DNA of 64,000 nucleotides from Massilia sp. HP4 (GTDB lineage: Bacteria > Pseudomonadota > Gammaproteobacteria > Burkholderiales > Burkholderiaceae_D), in assembly GCF_005222695.1 (NCBI RefSeq), contig NZ_STGG01000020.1, positions 1 to 64,000 on the forward strand. Reading direction: 5' to 3'. Each line of letters begins with the position of its first letter. The first letter of the stretch is position 1. The notes under the pieces are model-generated. The model had not been told where the DNA came from. It saw only the letters and a list, made by a program, of their open reading frames with translations, and did not search any database. This document shows positions 1-7,888 of this stretch, in pieces. Made by a program: the position numbers and the translations under genes.

Positions 1-2170
1 CGCGGGCCGGCAGGCGCACCGTTACCGTCTGGACCGGGGCGTCGGCGGCGGTGGCAAGGATCACGCGATAGTCGCCAGCTGCGATCTTCCAGCGGTTCGA
101 CTTGGCGTCGAATACCGCCAGGGTACGCGGATCGACGCTGACCGTGCTGCTGCGGCGCTCGCCGGCGTTCAGTGCCAGCTTGTCCCAGCCGCCCAGGCGC
201 TTCGGCGCTTCCCAGCCGGCGCCGACTTTCGAGACGTAGACCTGGGGCACGGCCTTGCCGGCGCGCGCGCCGCTGTTGAGTGTGTCGAATTGCACGCGGA
301 TGCCGCCATCGGCCGCCTCGGCCTTCAGGTTCGCATGGGTGAAGCTGGTATACGACAGGCCGTGGCCGAAGGCGAACAGCGGCTTGTGGCCTTTCAGGTC
401 GAACCATTTGTAGCCGACCGCGGCGCCTTCGATATCGTAATCGACGTCGAATCGGCTGTCCTTGGGCAGGCCCAGGCCGTCGAGTTTTACGCGCGGCAGC
501 TGGTTTTCAAGCCTCGGGAAGGTCTGCGGCAGGCGCCCCGAGGCGTCGACTTCGCCGCTCAGCACGCGCGCGATCGCCTCGCCCCCGTTCGTGCCCGGAT
601 ACCAGGCCTGGACCACGCCCGCCACCTGGTCGACCCAGGGCATCGTCACCGGGGTGCCGGTCTGCAGCACGACCACGGTGCGCGGATTGGCCTTGGCCAC
701 GGTGGCGATCAGCGCATCCTGCGCGTTCGGCAGCGACAGGTTGGGCACGTCGTTGGCCTCGGACGTCCACTGGGTCGCGAACACCAATACGACGTCGGCG
801 CCGGCGGCGACCTTCGCGGCGCCGGCCGGGTCCTTGCCGTCATGCCAGTCGAGTTTCGCCTTGCTGCGGCTGGCCAGTGCCTGCATCGGCGAGCCAGGCA
901 AGTAGACCATCGGCCCCGGCCAGGTCTTCGGTCCTTCATTCGGCACCGCCATGCCGCCGCGCGGATAGACCTGGGCCGAACCCCCGCCCGACAGCACGCC
1001 CTTGTTGGCATGGCCGCCGATGATGGCTATGCGCTTGAGGCCGACCCCCAGCGGCAGCACATTGCGTTCGTTCTTGAGCAGCACGATGCCTTCCTCGGCA
1101 TCTTCCTGCGAGATGCGGGCGTGGGCTGCGTAGTCGATCTCCTGGCTGGCGTCCTTGACCGGATGATCCAGCACGCCATTGCTCGCCATCGCCCACAGGA
1201 TGCGGGCGACCATGTCGTCCAGGCGTGCCTGCGGCACGTGGCCATTCTCTACCGCCTCTTTCAGCGCGCCGTCGAAGTAGGGCGACTTGTCGAAGGGGTA
1301 GCCGGATTGCTGGTCGAGGCCTGCCAGCGCGGCGGGGATGGTCGAGTGCACGGCGCCCCAGTCCGACATCACGTAGCCCTTGTAGCCCCAGTCGCCCTTG
1401 AGGACCTTGTTCAGCAGGTGCTCGTTTTCGCAGCCGTACACGCCTTTGACCCGGTTGTACGAGCACATGACCGAGCCCGGCTTGCCGCGTTCGATGGCGA
1501 TCTGGAAGGCCAGCAGGTCGGACATGCGGCCGGCCGCATCGTCGATCTTGACGTTCAGGTGGTTGCGGCCCGTCTCCTGGTCGTTGTAGGCATAGTGCTT
1601 GACGGTCGAGACCACGTGGTTCGACTGCACGCCGCGAATCTGTTCGCCGGCCATGATCCCGGCCAGCAGCGGGTCTTCGCCGGTGTACTCGAAATTGCGG
1701 CCGTTGCGCGGTTCGCGCGCCAGGTTCACGCTCCCGCCCAGCATCACATTAAAGCCCGACAAGCGCGCTTCCTTGCCGATCATGGCCGCGCCCTTGAACG
1801 CCAGTTGCGGATTCCAGGTGGCGGCGGTGGCGATCCCCGCCGGCAGCGAGGTGCGCTCGCGCGTGTTCTTGCCTGGCTGCGAGGCGACGCCGATGCCGGC
1901 GTCGGTCAGCCACTGCGGCGTGATGCCGAGGCGTTCGATGCCCTTGATGTAGCCGGCCGACTGCGCCAGCGAACCGGCGGGCGGCCGCTTGCCCTGGTGT
2001 TCGGCGCCGAACCGGCCGAACACCAGGCCGATCTTTTCGTCGATGGTCATCTGGCCTACCAGCTTGGCGGCGCGGTCCTGGTGGGCGTCGGGGGCGGCTT
2101 GCGCGCACTGGACGGCGCAGGCGGCGGCGAGAACGAGGGCCCAGCGGCCGGTCGGCAAGGCATGATGCAT
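1..2170 (-). CDS. Glycoside hydrolase family 3 beta-glucosidase, C-terminus outside window
   Basis: Reads leftward from an ATG at 2170, with AGGAG about 8 nt upstream, and stays open to base 1, so the C-terminus is missing. The N-terminus is a signal peptide ending near AQA, so the enzyme is exported. A GH3 N-terminal barrel follows, with the catalytic nucleophile motif VMSDWGA (Asp about residue 270). The second GH3 domain (motifs GGGSAQVYPRGG, GTNGGEAIARVL) and the start of a fibronectin-III-like domain (GHGLSYTSF) come next. GH3 enzymes of this layout release glucose from the non-reducing ends of beta-glucans or cello-oligosaccharides. It lies last in a leftward set behind a TonB receptor and a sugar symporter, which fits import and cleavage of one oligosaccharide class. 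The exact substrate cannot be read from sequence. Confidence 0.93.
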   Translation of the reverse strand, partial: MHHALPTGRWALVLAAACAVQCAQAAPDAHQDRAAKLVGQMTIDEKIGLVFGRFGAEHQGKRPPAGSLAQSAGYIKGIERLGITPQWLTDAGIGVASQPGKNTRERTSLPAGIATAATWNPQLAFKGAAMIGKEARLSGFNVMLGGSVNLAREPRNGRNFEYTGEDPLLAGIMAGEQIRGVQSNHVVSTVKHYAYNDQETGRNHLNVKIDDAAGRMSDLLAFQIAIERGKPGSVMCSYNRVKGVYGCENEHLLNKVLKGDWGYKGYVMSDWGAVHSTIPAALAGLDQQSGYPFDKSPYFDGALKEAVENGHVPQARLDDMVARILWAMASNGVLDHPVKDASQEIDYAAHARISQEDAEEGIVLLKNERNVLPLGVGLKRIAIIGGHANKGVLSGGGSAQVYPRGGMAVPNEGPKTWPGPMVYLPGSPMQALASRSKAKLDWHDGKDPAGAAKVAAGADVVLVFATQWTSEANDVPNLSLPNAQDALIATVAKANPRTVVVLQTGTPVTMPWVDQVAGVVQAWYPGTNGGEAIARVLSGEVDASGRLPQTFPRLENQLPRVKLDGLGLPKDSRFDVDYDIEGAAVGYKWFDLKGHKPLFAFGHGLSYTSFTHANLKAEAADGGIRVQFDTLNSGARAGKAVPQVYVSKVGAGWEAPKRLGGWDKLALNAGERRSSTVSVDPRTLAVFDAKSNRWKIAAGDYRVILATAADAPVQTVTVRLPAR

Positions 2171-2214
2171 TCTTGAGTCTCCTATTGTCATTATCGTGCT
2201 TCTTTCAAACCAGG

Positions 2215-3894
2215 CTACCACCAGGCGGCGTAGACGGCCACCAGCGCCAGGCAGATGATGGCGCAGCCGAGCGCGAAGCCCGGCTGCACCGTGAACATGC
2301 GCGCATCGATCTCGATGCGCTTGGCTTCTTCGGCTCCCTTCTTGGGAAACAGCTTGCTGATGACGACCATGCCGGCGACCACGAACACGAACACGATGCC
2401 CATCCGGTCCAGGAAGGGGATCTCGTGCACGCCAAGCACGTTCGGCACGGCGAAGCCGACCGGCGCCAGGAAAGACAGGTCCATCACGCCCGGCAGGAAC
2501 TTGAGGACGATCGAGGCGACGAAGCCGCCGATGGTGGCGAACATCGCAGCCGCGGCCGTCGCCGGACGCCAGAAGAAGCCCAGCAGGAACATGGCCAGGA
2601 TGCCCGGCGAGACGAAGCCGGTGTATTCCTGGATGTACTGGAAGCCGCCTTTCTTGTCGATGCCCATGAAGGGCGCGATCAGCACCGCCAGCAGCATCGC
2701 CACCACCACCGTGACGCGCCCGATCCACACCATGCGGGGCTCCGACACGCCGGGGTTGATGAGCTTCTTGTGGATATCGAAGGTATAGATGGTGGCGATG
2801 CTGTTGGCCTTGCCGGCCAGCGAGGCGACGACGGCCGCCGTCAGCGCCGCGAAGGCGACGCCCTTCAGGCCCGTAGGCAACAGGGTGAGCAGCACCGGAT
2901 AGGCGCGGTCGGGATTGACCTCGCCGTCCATGCCCATCGCCCCGCCCAGCGCGCCCTGCTGGTGCAGCACGAAGGCCGCGATCCCCGGCAGCACCACGAT
3001 CACCGGCATCAGCAATTTCAGGAAGGCGGCGAACAGGATGCCCTTGCGCGCCGTATGCAGGTCGGCGCCCAGCGCGCGCTGGATGATGTACTGGTTGCAG
3101 CCCCAGTAATTCAGGTTCACGATCAGCATGCCGCCGATCAGGATCGAAATGCCGGGCAGGTCGAGGTAGTTGGGGTTGTCGCGCGCCAGCACCATGTCGA
3201 AGTGGCCGGGCGCGGCTCCGAGCAGGTGCTGCAAGCCTCCCAGCGCGCCGCCGCCGCCATTGTGCCGGGCCACCAGTTCGAGCGCCAGCCAGGTGGTCAC
3301 CAGGCCGCCCAGCACCAGGCACAGCACCTGGATCACGTCGGTATAGCCGATCACCTTCATGCCGCCCAGCGTGATGACGGCCGCGAACACGGCCAGGAAC
3401 AGCATGCAGGTCCAGACATCGATGCCGGCGATGGCGCCGATCGCCAGCGCGCCGAGGTAGAGGATCGAGGTCAGGTTGACGACGACGTACAGCGACAGCC
3501 AGAACACGGCCATGATGGTCGCCACCGAGCCGCCATAACGCTGCTCGAGGAATTGCGGCATCGTGTAGATGCGGTTCTTGCGGTAGACCGGCATGAAGAA
3601 CACGGCCACCAGGATCAGGGTAAAGGCCGCCATCAGTTCATAGACGGCGATCGCCATGCCCATCCTGAAGCCCGAGCCGCTCATGCCGATGAACTGCTCG
3701 GCCGATATGTTCGAGGCGATCATCGAGGCGCCGATGGCCCACCAGGTCAGCGAGCCCTCGGCCAGGAAGTAGTCGTGCGAGGCGGAGGTGGAGCGTTGCT
3801 TGCGGCGGTACACCCACAGGCCGTAGCCGGCCACGACGACGAAGTAGACGAAGAAGACGAAGGTATCGAGCGACGAGAAAGTCGTGTTCTGCAT
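2215..3894 (-). CDS. Sodium/solute symporter (SSS family), SglT-like sugar transporter
   Basis: 559-residue integral inner-membrane protein with about 14 hydrophobic segments. It begins with a short N-terminus (MQNTTFSSLDTF) and contains the SSS hallmarks NISAEQFIGMSGSG near residue 65 and YWGCNQYIIQRALGA near residue 265. The second motif is typical of the sodium/glucose-galactose branch, so it probably takes a hexose or short glycoside into the cytoplasm with Na+. It sits 44 nt before the GH3 start and 74 nt after the TonB receptor stop, on the same strand, and looks co-transcribed. The ribosome site is weak (GGAC before ATG), suggesting dependence on translation or transcription from upstream. 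Family assignment is secure; substrate is inferred from neighbours. Confidence 0.92.
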   Translation of the reverse strand: MQNTTFSSLDTFVFFVYFVVVAGYGLWVYRRKQRSTSASHDYFLAEGSLTWWAIGASMIASNISAEQFIGMSGSGFRMGMAIAVYELMAAFTLILVAVFFMPVYRKNRIYTMPQFLEQRYGGSVATIMAVFWLSLYVVVNLTSILYLGALAIGAIAGIDVWTCMLFLAVFAAVITLGGMKVIGYTDVIQVLCLVLGGLVTTWLALELVARHNGGGGALGGLQHLLGAAPGHFDMVLARDNPNYLDLPGISILIGGMLIVNLNYWGCNQYIIQRALGADLHTARKGILFAAFLKLLMPVIVVLPGIAAFVLHQQGALGGAMGMDGEVNPDRAYPVLLTLLPTGLKGVAFAALTAAVVASLAGKANSIATIYTFDIHKKLINPGVSEPRMVWIGRVTVVVAMLLAVLIAPFMGIDKKGGFQYIQEYTGFVSPGILAMFLLGFFWRPATAAAAMFATIGGFVASIVLKFLPGVMDLSFLAPVGFAVPNVLGVHEIPFLDRMGIVFVFVVAGMVVISKLFPKKGAEEAKRIEIDARMFTVQPGFALGCAIICLALVAVYAAWW

Positions 3895-3968
3895 GAATCA
3901 GTCCGTAAATAACGGCGCACACGCCGGCCGCGCCGCCCTGGATGGACGGCGCGGCCGGCGCGAACGTC

Positions 3969-6968
3969 CTAGAACGACACGCCGAGACGTACGCTGTAGC
4001 GCGGCCCCGTCACGAACCACGCGCGGCCCTTGTCGCCGATGTGGTGGGTCATGATTTGCTTGTACTTCGCGTCGGTCAGGTTCTGGGCCTGGAAGTCGAT
4101 GCGGTAGTTGTCGTTGAACTTGTAGCTGACGCCGCCGTCCAGCTGGCCATAGTCATCGGCCCAGATCGGCAAGCCCCAGGCGACCACGTTCTGGCCGAAG
4201 GTCGGGCTGTCCGGGTTGGTGTCGACGCCATTGGTGCCGTTGGTGCCGTTGTTGTTATTGCCCAGCAGGTTCTTCGAGCGCCAGCTCCAGGCCAGGCGCG
4301 CCGACCACGGACCGCGGTCGTACAGCAGCGCCAGGTTATAGGAGTTGCGCGACATGTATTCCAGCGGCAGGTCGCCGAAGGTCTGGCCATTGGTGTCGCA
4401 ACCGTTCAGGTTCAGGTTCAGGTTGGCCGCATTGTTGCCGGCGCTGCACCAGGGCGAGAACACCGGGTTGTACAGGTCGCGCTTGGTCTTGACGTGGGTA
4501 TAGTTGGCCTGCACCCCGAAGCCGGCCAGCCAGCCGGGCAGCTTGTCGAAGTACTGCTGGTAGGCGATCTCGACCCCGCGCGCACTGCCGCGCGCGCCAT
4601 TCACCGGGGTAGCCACACTGAAATCGATTACACGACCTGCGGTGTCGGTCAGCTGGTAGGCCGACGTCTGCTTGATTATGATGTCCTTCAGGCGCTTGTC
4701 GAACAGGCCGACGGTGAGCGAGCCGGCCTTGGCGAAGTACCATTCCGCCGTCAGGTCGATATTGCGCGAGGTGACCGGGCGCAGCATCGGATTGCCCTTC
4801 GCCTCGCCGGTATGGCCGACCGAGGTGACGTTGGTGACCTGGTCGGCGCCGTTGCCGGTGGTGGTGCTCGTCACGTTCTGGCCCAGGGTCGTATAGGCCT
4901 GCAACTGGTCGAAGTTGGGGCGCGACATGCCCTTGCCGATGGCGAAGCGGAATTGCAGTTCGTCGCTGGCCTTCATGCGCAGGTTCAGGCTCGGCAGCCA
5001 GTTGTGGTAGCTGTTCTCGTAATCTTCGCGGCCGGCGAAGGCGGGAATGACCGGCACCGGCAAGCCCGTCGTGCCGCCCGGCGGGATCGTGAAGGTCGAG
5101 TTGTAGACCGTGTAGCCATACGATTGCGAATCGGTCTTCACGTAGCGCACGCCCACATTGCCGTCGACCGGGAAGCGCAGCTCGTCGAAGGCGAAGCGCA
5201 GCTGGGTGTACAGGGCCTTGGTTTTCTCGGCCTGCTCGTTGTCGCCCGACGGGTTGGCTTCGCCGAAGGCCGCGGCTTTCCATGGTGCGCAGGTGTTGCC
5301 CGCCTCGGCGCACAGGATATCGTGGAAGCCGTGCAGCATCGCATAGCTGCCCGGATAGCCGCTGATCACCGATTGGTTCGGGAAGATGATGGCCGGGACA
5401 TCGGCCTTGCCATTGAAGAAGTTGTTGAACTGATTAACCGAGGTCGGCGCATTGAAGCGCGGGTCGCTCAGGTAGGCGAGGTTATTGATCTGCCACGGCA
5501 TCATCCAGCGCTGCGAGATCCCGACCCAGTTGTAGTCGGGGTTGGAGACGATGGTCTTGGCATCGCGGTCGGTCAGGCGCACGCCGATCCGCAGGTCGCG
5601 CAGGATCGGGTGGTCGAAGTCATACTTGGCGTCGCCTTTCCAGGCCTTTTGCTCGGCCACGCTGCGGTCCAGGTGTTCTTGCGAGAAGGCCCAGAAGAAG
5701 TTGTTGGGATCGCTCATCGCCGCAGCCTGGGCCGGGGTGAAGGTGATGCGCGGCAGCGGGCCGGTGACGTCGAGGTTCAGCGCCGGCATCAGGGTACCCA
5801 GCGCCACGGTCGAATCGAAGCCTTCCGAGCGCGCTTTCACGTGCTGGAGGTCGGACGTGAAGGTCCAGTTGCTGGCCGGCTTCCATTCGATATTCCAGGC
5901 GATGTCGGTGGTGACCGAATCGCGGCGCTCGGTGCGGGCATTGTTGGCGTACTCGATGGCCTCGCCGGTCGGGTTGGTGATGGTGCCGCTCAGGAAGCCG
6001 CCATTGGCGTCATACACGCCGTTGGTCACGCGCAGGTTGGTCGGCGTGCCTTCGGCCGAGAACAGCGCGTTCTCGTCCCAGCGCATATCGTATTTGGAGC
6101 GGAACCAGGTCAGGTGGCTTTTGAGGGTATTGTCCTTCTTCCACTGCAGGGCGCCATAGGTGCCCTGGCGCTTGCGGTCGAAGTCCAGCGTGCGCCACTG
6201 CGCGCCTTTCGGGATCCAGACGGTGCGGCCCGGTTCGGCGTCGGCCACCGGGTAGTATGGCTCGACCTGGAAGGCGTCGGTGCGGGTGACGCTGCGCGAG
6301 CTGGCGAAGTTGACCAGGGCGCCGATCTCGCCGATCCCGGTCTGCCAGCGGTTCGAATACAGGATCGAGCCGGCCGGGCGGGTCTTGCCCTTCTTGAGTT
6401 CCGAGTAGGTACCCTCGACGCTGCCGGTGATGCGCTGGCCCTTGATGTCGAAGGGCAGGGCGGTGCGCAGGTTGACCAGGCCCGAGATGCCGCCCTCGAT
6501 CTGTTCGGCCGAGGGGTTCTTGTAGACGTCGACCCCGGCCATCAATTCGGGCGGCACGTCGCCGAAGTTCAGCGCGCGGCCGCCGGTGGACGAGAAGGAA
6601 TCGCGGCCGTTCAGTTCCGAGCGCACCCAGGACAGGCCGCGGATCGACACGCCCGAGCCCTCGACCGAGAAGTGCTCGGGGTCGGCGCGCGACATGGTGC
6701 GGTCGATGGTCACGCCCGGTATGCGCTGCAGCACTTCGGTGATGGATTTGTCGGGGAGCTTGCCGATGTCCTCGGCGACGATCGAATCGACGACTTCGTC
6801 GGCATTCTTCTTGAGCTGCTGGGCGCTGTCCAGTGCGGCGCGCTGGCCGGTGACCGTCACTACCTGGGGTGCGCTGGCGGGCGTGGGGGCTTCCTGTGCG
6901 ACTGCTGCGGACAACCAGCACAGATGTGCGACGCCCACGGCGATGGCCGACTTGTTCAACTGTCTCAT
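3969..6968 (-). CDS. TonB-dependent outer-membrane receptor (carbohydrate type)
   Basis: 999 residues. Signal peptide about 1-24 (ends AVAQ), then VVTVTGQRAAL and a plug domain with EDIGKLPDKSITEVLQRIPG (about residues 68-87) and SIRGLSWVRSELNGRD. A long 22-strand beta-barrel follows, ending in the outer-membrane signature aromatic residue (RLGVSF). This matches the large carbohydrate-type TonB receptors of Proteobacteria that carry oligosaccharides across the outer membrane. Gene order receptor-symporter-GH3 supports a beta-glucan or cello-oligosaccharide substrate. The mRNA leader contains an imperfect hairpin (6992-7010) just before the ribosome site. The upstream region carries several operator-like repeats described separately. 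Confidence 0.94.
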   Translation of the reverse strand: MRQLNKSAIAVGVAHLCWLSAAVAQEAPTPASAPQVVTVTGQRAALDSAQQLKKNADEVVDSIVAEDIGKLPDKSITEVLQRIPGVTIDRTMSRADPEHFSVEGSGVSIRGLSWVRSELNGRDSFSSTGGRALNFGDVPPELMAGVDVYKNPSAEQIEGGISGLVNLRTALPFDIKGQRITGSVEGTYSELKKGKTRPAGSILYSNRWQTGIGEIGALVNFASSRSVTRTDAFQVEPYYPVADAEPGRTVWIPKGAQWRTLDFDRKRQGTYGALQWKKDNTLKSHLTWFRSKYDMRWDENALFSAEGTPTNLRVTNGVYDANGGFLSGTITNPTGEAIEYANNARTERRDSVTTDIAWNIEWKPASNWTFTSDLQHVKARSEGFDSTVALGTLMPALNLDVTGPLPRITFTPAQAAAMSDPNNFFWAFSQEHLDRSVAEQKAWKGDAKYDFDHPILRDLRIGVRLTDRDAKTIVSNPDYNWVGISQRWMMPWQINNLAYLSDPRFNAPTSVNQFNNFFNGKADVPAIIFPNQSVISGYPGSYAMLHGFHDILCAEAGNTCAPWKAAAFGEANPSGDNEQAEKTKALYTQLRFAFDELRFPVDGNVGVRYVKTDSQSYGYTVYNSTFTIPPGGTTGLPVPVIPAFAGREDYENSYHNWLPSLNLRMKASDELQFRFAIGKGMSRPNFDQLQAYTTLGQNVTSTTTGNGADQVTNVTSVGHTGEAKGNPMLRPVTSRNIDLTAEWYFAKAGSLTVGLFDKRLKDIIIKQTSAYQLTDTAGRVIDFSVATPVNGARGSARGVEIAYQQYFDKLPGWLAGFGVQANYTHVKTKRDLYNPVFSPWCSAGNNAANLNLNLNGCDTNGQTFGDLPLEYMSRNSYNLALLYDRGPWSARLAWSWRSKNLLGNNNNGTNGTNGVDTNPDSPTFGQNVVAWGLPIWADDYGQLDGGVSYKFNDNYRIDFQAQNLTDAKYKQIMTHHIGDKGRAWFVTGPRYSVRLGVSF

Positions 6969-7089
6969 GTTGTGTCTCCGTCTTGTTTGAAGAACCCATC
7001 TATGGGGTTCCTTTATCGGGTGCTACCGAGGCCGCCAGGCGCTTTGATCAGGAGCTGCCATACAACCTGTCAGTAAATATAACACCTAA

Positions 7090-7105
7090 TGTTAGGCGCA
7101 ATCAT
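7090..7105 (+). promoter_or_regulatory. GCGC-centred operator-like motif upstream of TonB receptor
   Basis: TGTTAGGCGCAATCAT, 122 bp upstream of the receptor start. It matches the consensus TGTTANGCGCWAYCAT that also occurs upstream of GH2 (38647-38662) and GH43 (40564-40579). It resembles the GCGC-centred operators known for LacI-family XylR regulators of Caulobacter and Xanthomonas, but with one extra base. Function is inferred. Confidence 0.5.
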
Positions 7106-7136
7106 TAGGTTTTCTGGGCTTGTAGTAAATATTTAT

Positions 7137-7169
7137 TGATAACGTTGTATTTCGATGAAATCGTTATCA
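7137..7169. promoter_or_regulatory. Inverted repeat TGATAACG...CGTTATCA, LacI-like operator candidate
   Basis: Perfect 8-bp arms at 7137-7144 and 7162-7169 with a 17-bp spacer. Each arm also forms half of a degenerate 14-bp palindrome of the form TGATAACGTTATCA (one at 7137-7150, one at 7156-7169), a geometry typical of LacI-family operators. It lies about 170 bp upstream of the TonB receptor start. Confidence 0.4.
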
Positions 7170-7416
7170 TTAGAGGCTTTCCGGCCGTAACGAGACGATG
7201 GAAGGCAACTGCGGATGGAAGAGATGAGGGGCGGCTGCCTGTCATTACAGCGAGGGCAGCCGCGCAAGGCAGCACGACAATCGCGGGTCAATTCTCACCT
7301 AATGTCACGCAGGAAATGTATACATTGCGTAAAATACTTATTTGTAGAGCTCATCGATTCCTATATATTTCCCATATATCTCAAGGTCAACGGATATTGC
7401 AATGCAACATAACTCA

Positions 7417-7755
7417 ATGATGAAAAATCGCACCCTGCTGAGCGCCAGCATGTTGGCCGCCGTGCTCGCCCTGTCGGCCTGCAACAAGAAGGCCGACGTC
7501 GAGGCGTCGCCCGCGCCGACCGATCCCGCGTCGCCCGCGGCGGTCGCTGCCCAGAATCCCGATCCGCACGCCGGCATCGTCGCCGAGCCGGCCACCTCGC
7601 CGGATGCTGTTCCGGGCACCGGCCCGGGCGAAGGTGGCACCGCGATCGGCGGTGTCGTGGCAGGACAGGATGCGGACAAGCCGCGCGACAGCGGTGCGTC
7701 GGAACCAACCGGTGGCGATGGCGCCACCCAGGCAACAACGCCACCGGCCAAGTAA
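7417..7755 (+). CDS. Small secreted lipoprotein, function unknown
   Basis: About 112 residues if the MMKNRT start (7417) is used; an in-frame ATG at 7402 adds five residues. Neither has a strong ribosome site. The N-terminus is a lipoprotein signal with lipobox LALSAC, so the mature protein would be a lipid-anchored, mostly disordered Pro/Ala/Gly/Asp-rich chain (repeated EP, DP and TP pairs) with no recognisable fold. It precedes the formate dehydrogenase cluster on the same strand but is separated from it by 133 bp and a GC-rich hairpin, so co-transcription is doubtful. Confidence 0.65.
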   Translation: MMKNRTLLSASMLAAVLALSACNKKADVEASPAPTDPASPAAVAAQNPDPHAGIVAEPATSPDAVPGTGPGEGGTAIGGVVAGQDADKPRDSGASEPTGGDGATQATTPPAK

Positions 7756-7821
7756 TACGGCCAGCGGCGTAGAAAGTGCGCAGGCCACCTGGCGGTGGCG
7801 GCGGCGCAATGGGGCCAGCAT

Positions 7822-7841
7822 GCCGGGGCATCGACCCCGGC
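7822..7841 (+). terminator. GC-rich hairpin ahead of fdoG, possible weak terminator
   Basis: Perfect 7-bp stem GCCGGGG/CCCCGGC (7822-7828 and 7835-7841) with loop CATCGA, followed by GGACCC and four T. It could end the lipoprotein transcript or act in the fdo leader. The T-run is short, so termination is uncertain. Confidence 0.4.
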
Positions 7842-7888
7842 GGACCCTTTTGCGGCGTGCGCAATCCATTACTAGTAGGAGAACCTAG

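Larger units (their letters stand above)
6969..7401. other. Divergent intergenic region with operator-like repeats
   Basis: 433 bp without a credible gene, between the leftward TonB receptor and a rightward lipoprotein. It contains an imperfect hairpin GAACCC/GGGTTC (6992-7010) in the receptor leader, inverted repeat ACCTAATG/CATTAGGT (7084-7091 and 7103-7110), a third ACCTAATG at 7297-7304, a GCGC-centred motif at 7090-7105 and the TGATAACG/CGTTATCA pair (7137-7144 and 7162-7169). The region is distinctly richer in A+T than its flanks. No -10/-35 pair is assigned with confidence. Confidence 0.7.

Noticed and set aside
290-2176. Long rightward open frame opposite the GH3 gene
   Set aside because: Composition is that of an antisense shadow (His/Arg/Ala/Gly-rich), there is no domain pattern, and the GH3 reading on the other strand is complete and clearly conserved.
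3942-7076. 1044-codon rightward open frame opposite the TonB receptor
   Set aside because: High-GC antisense frame; the receptor on the minus strand has signal, plug and barrel motifs.
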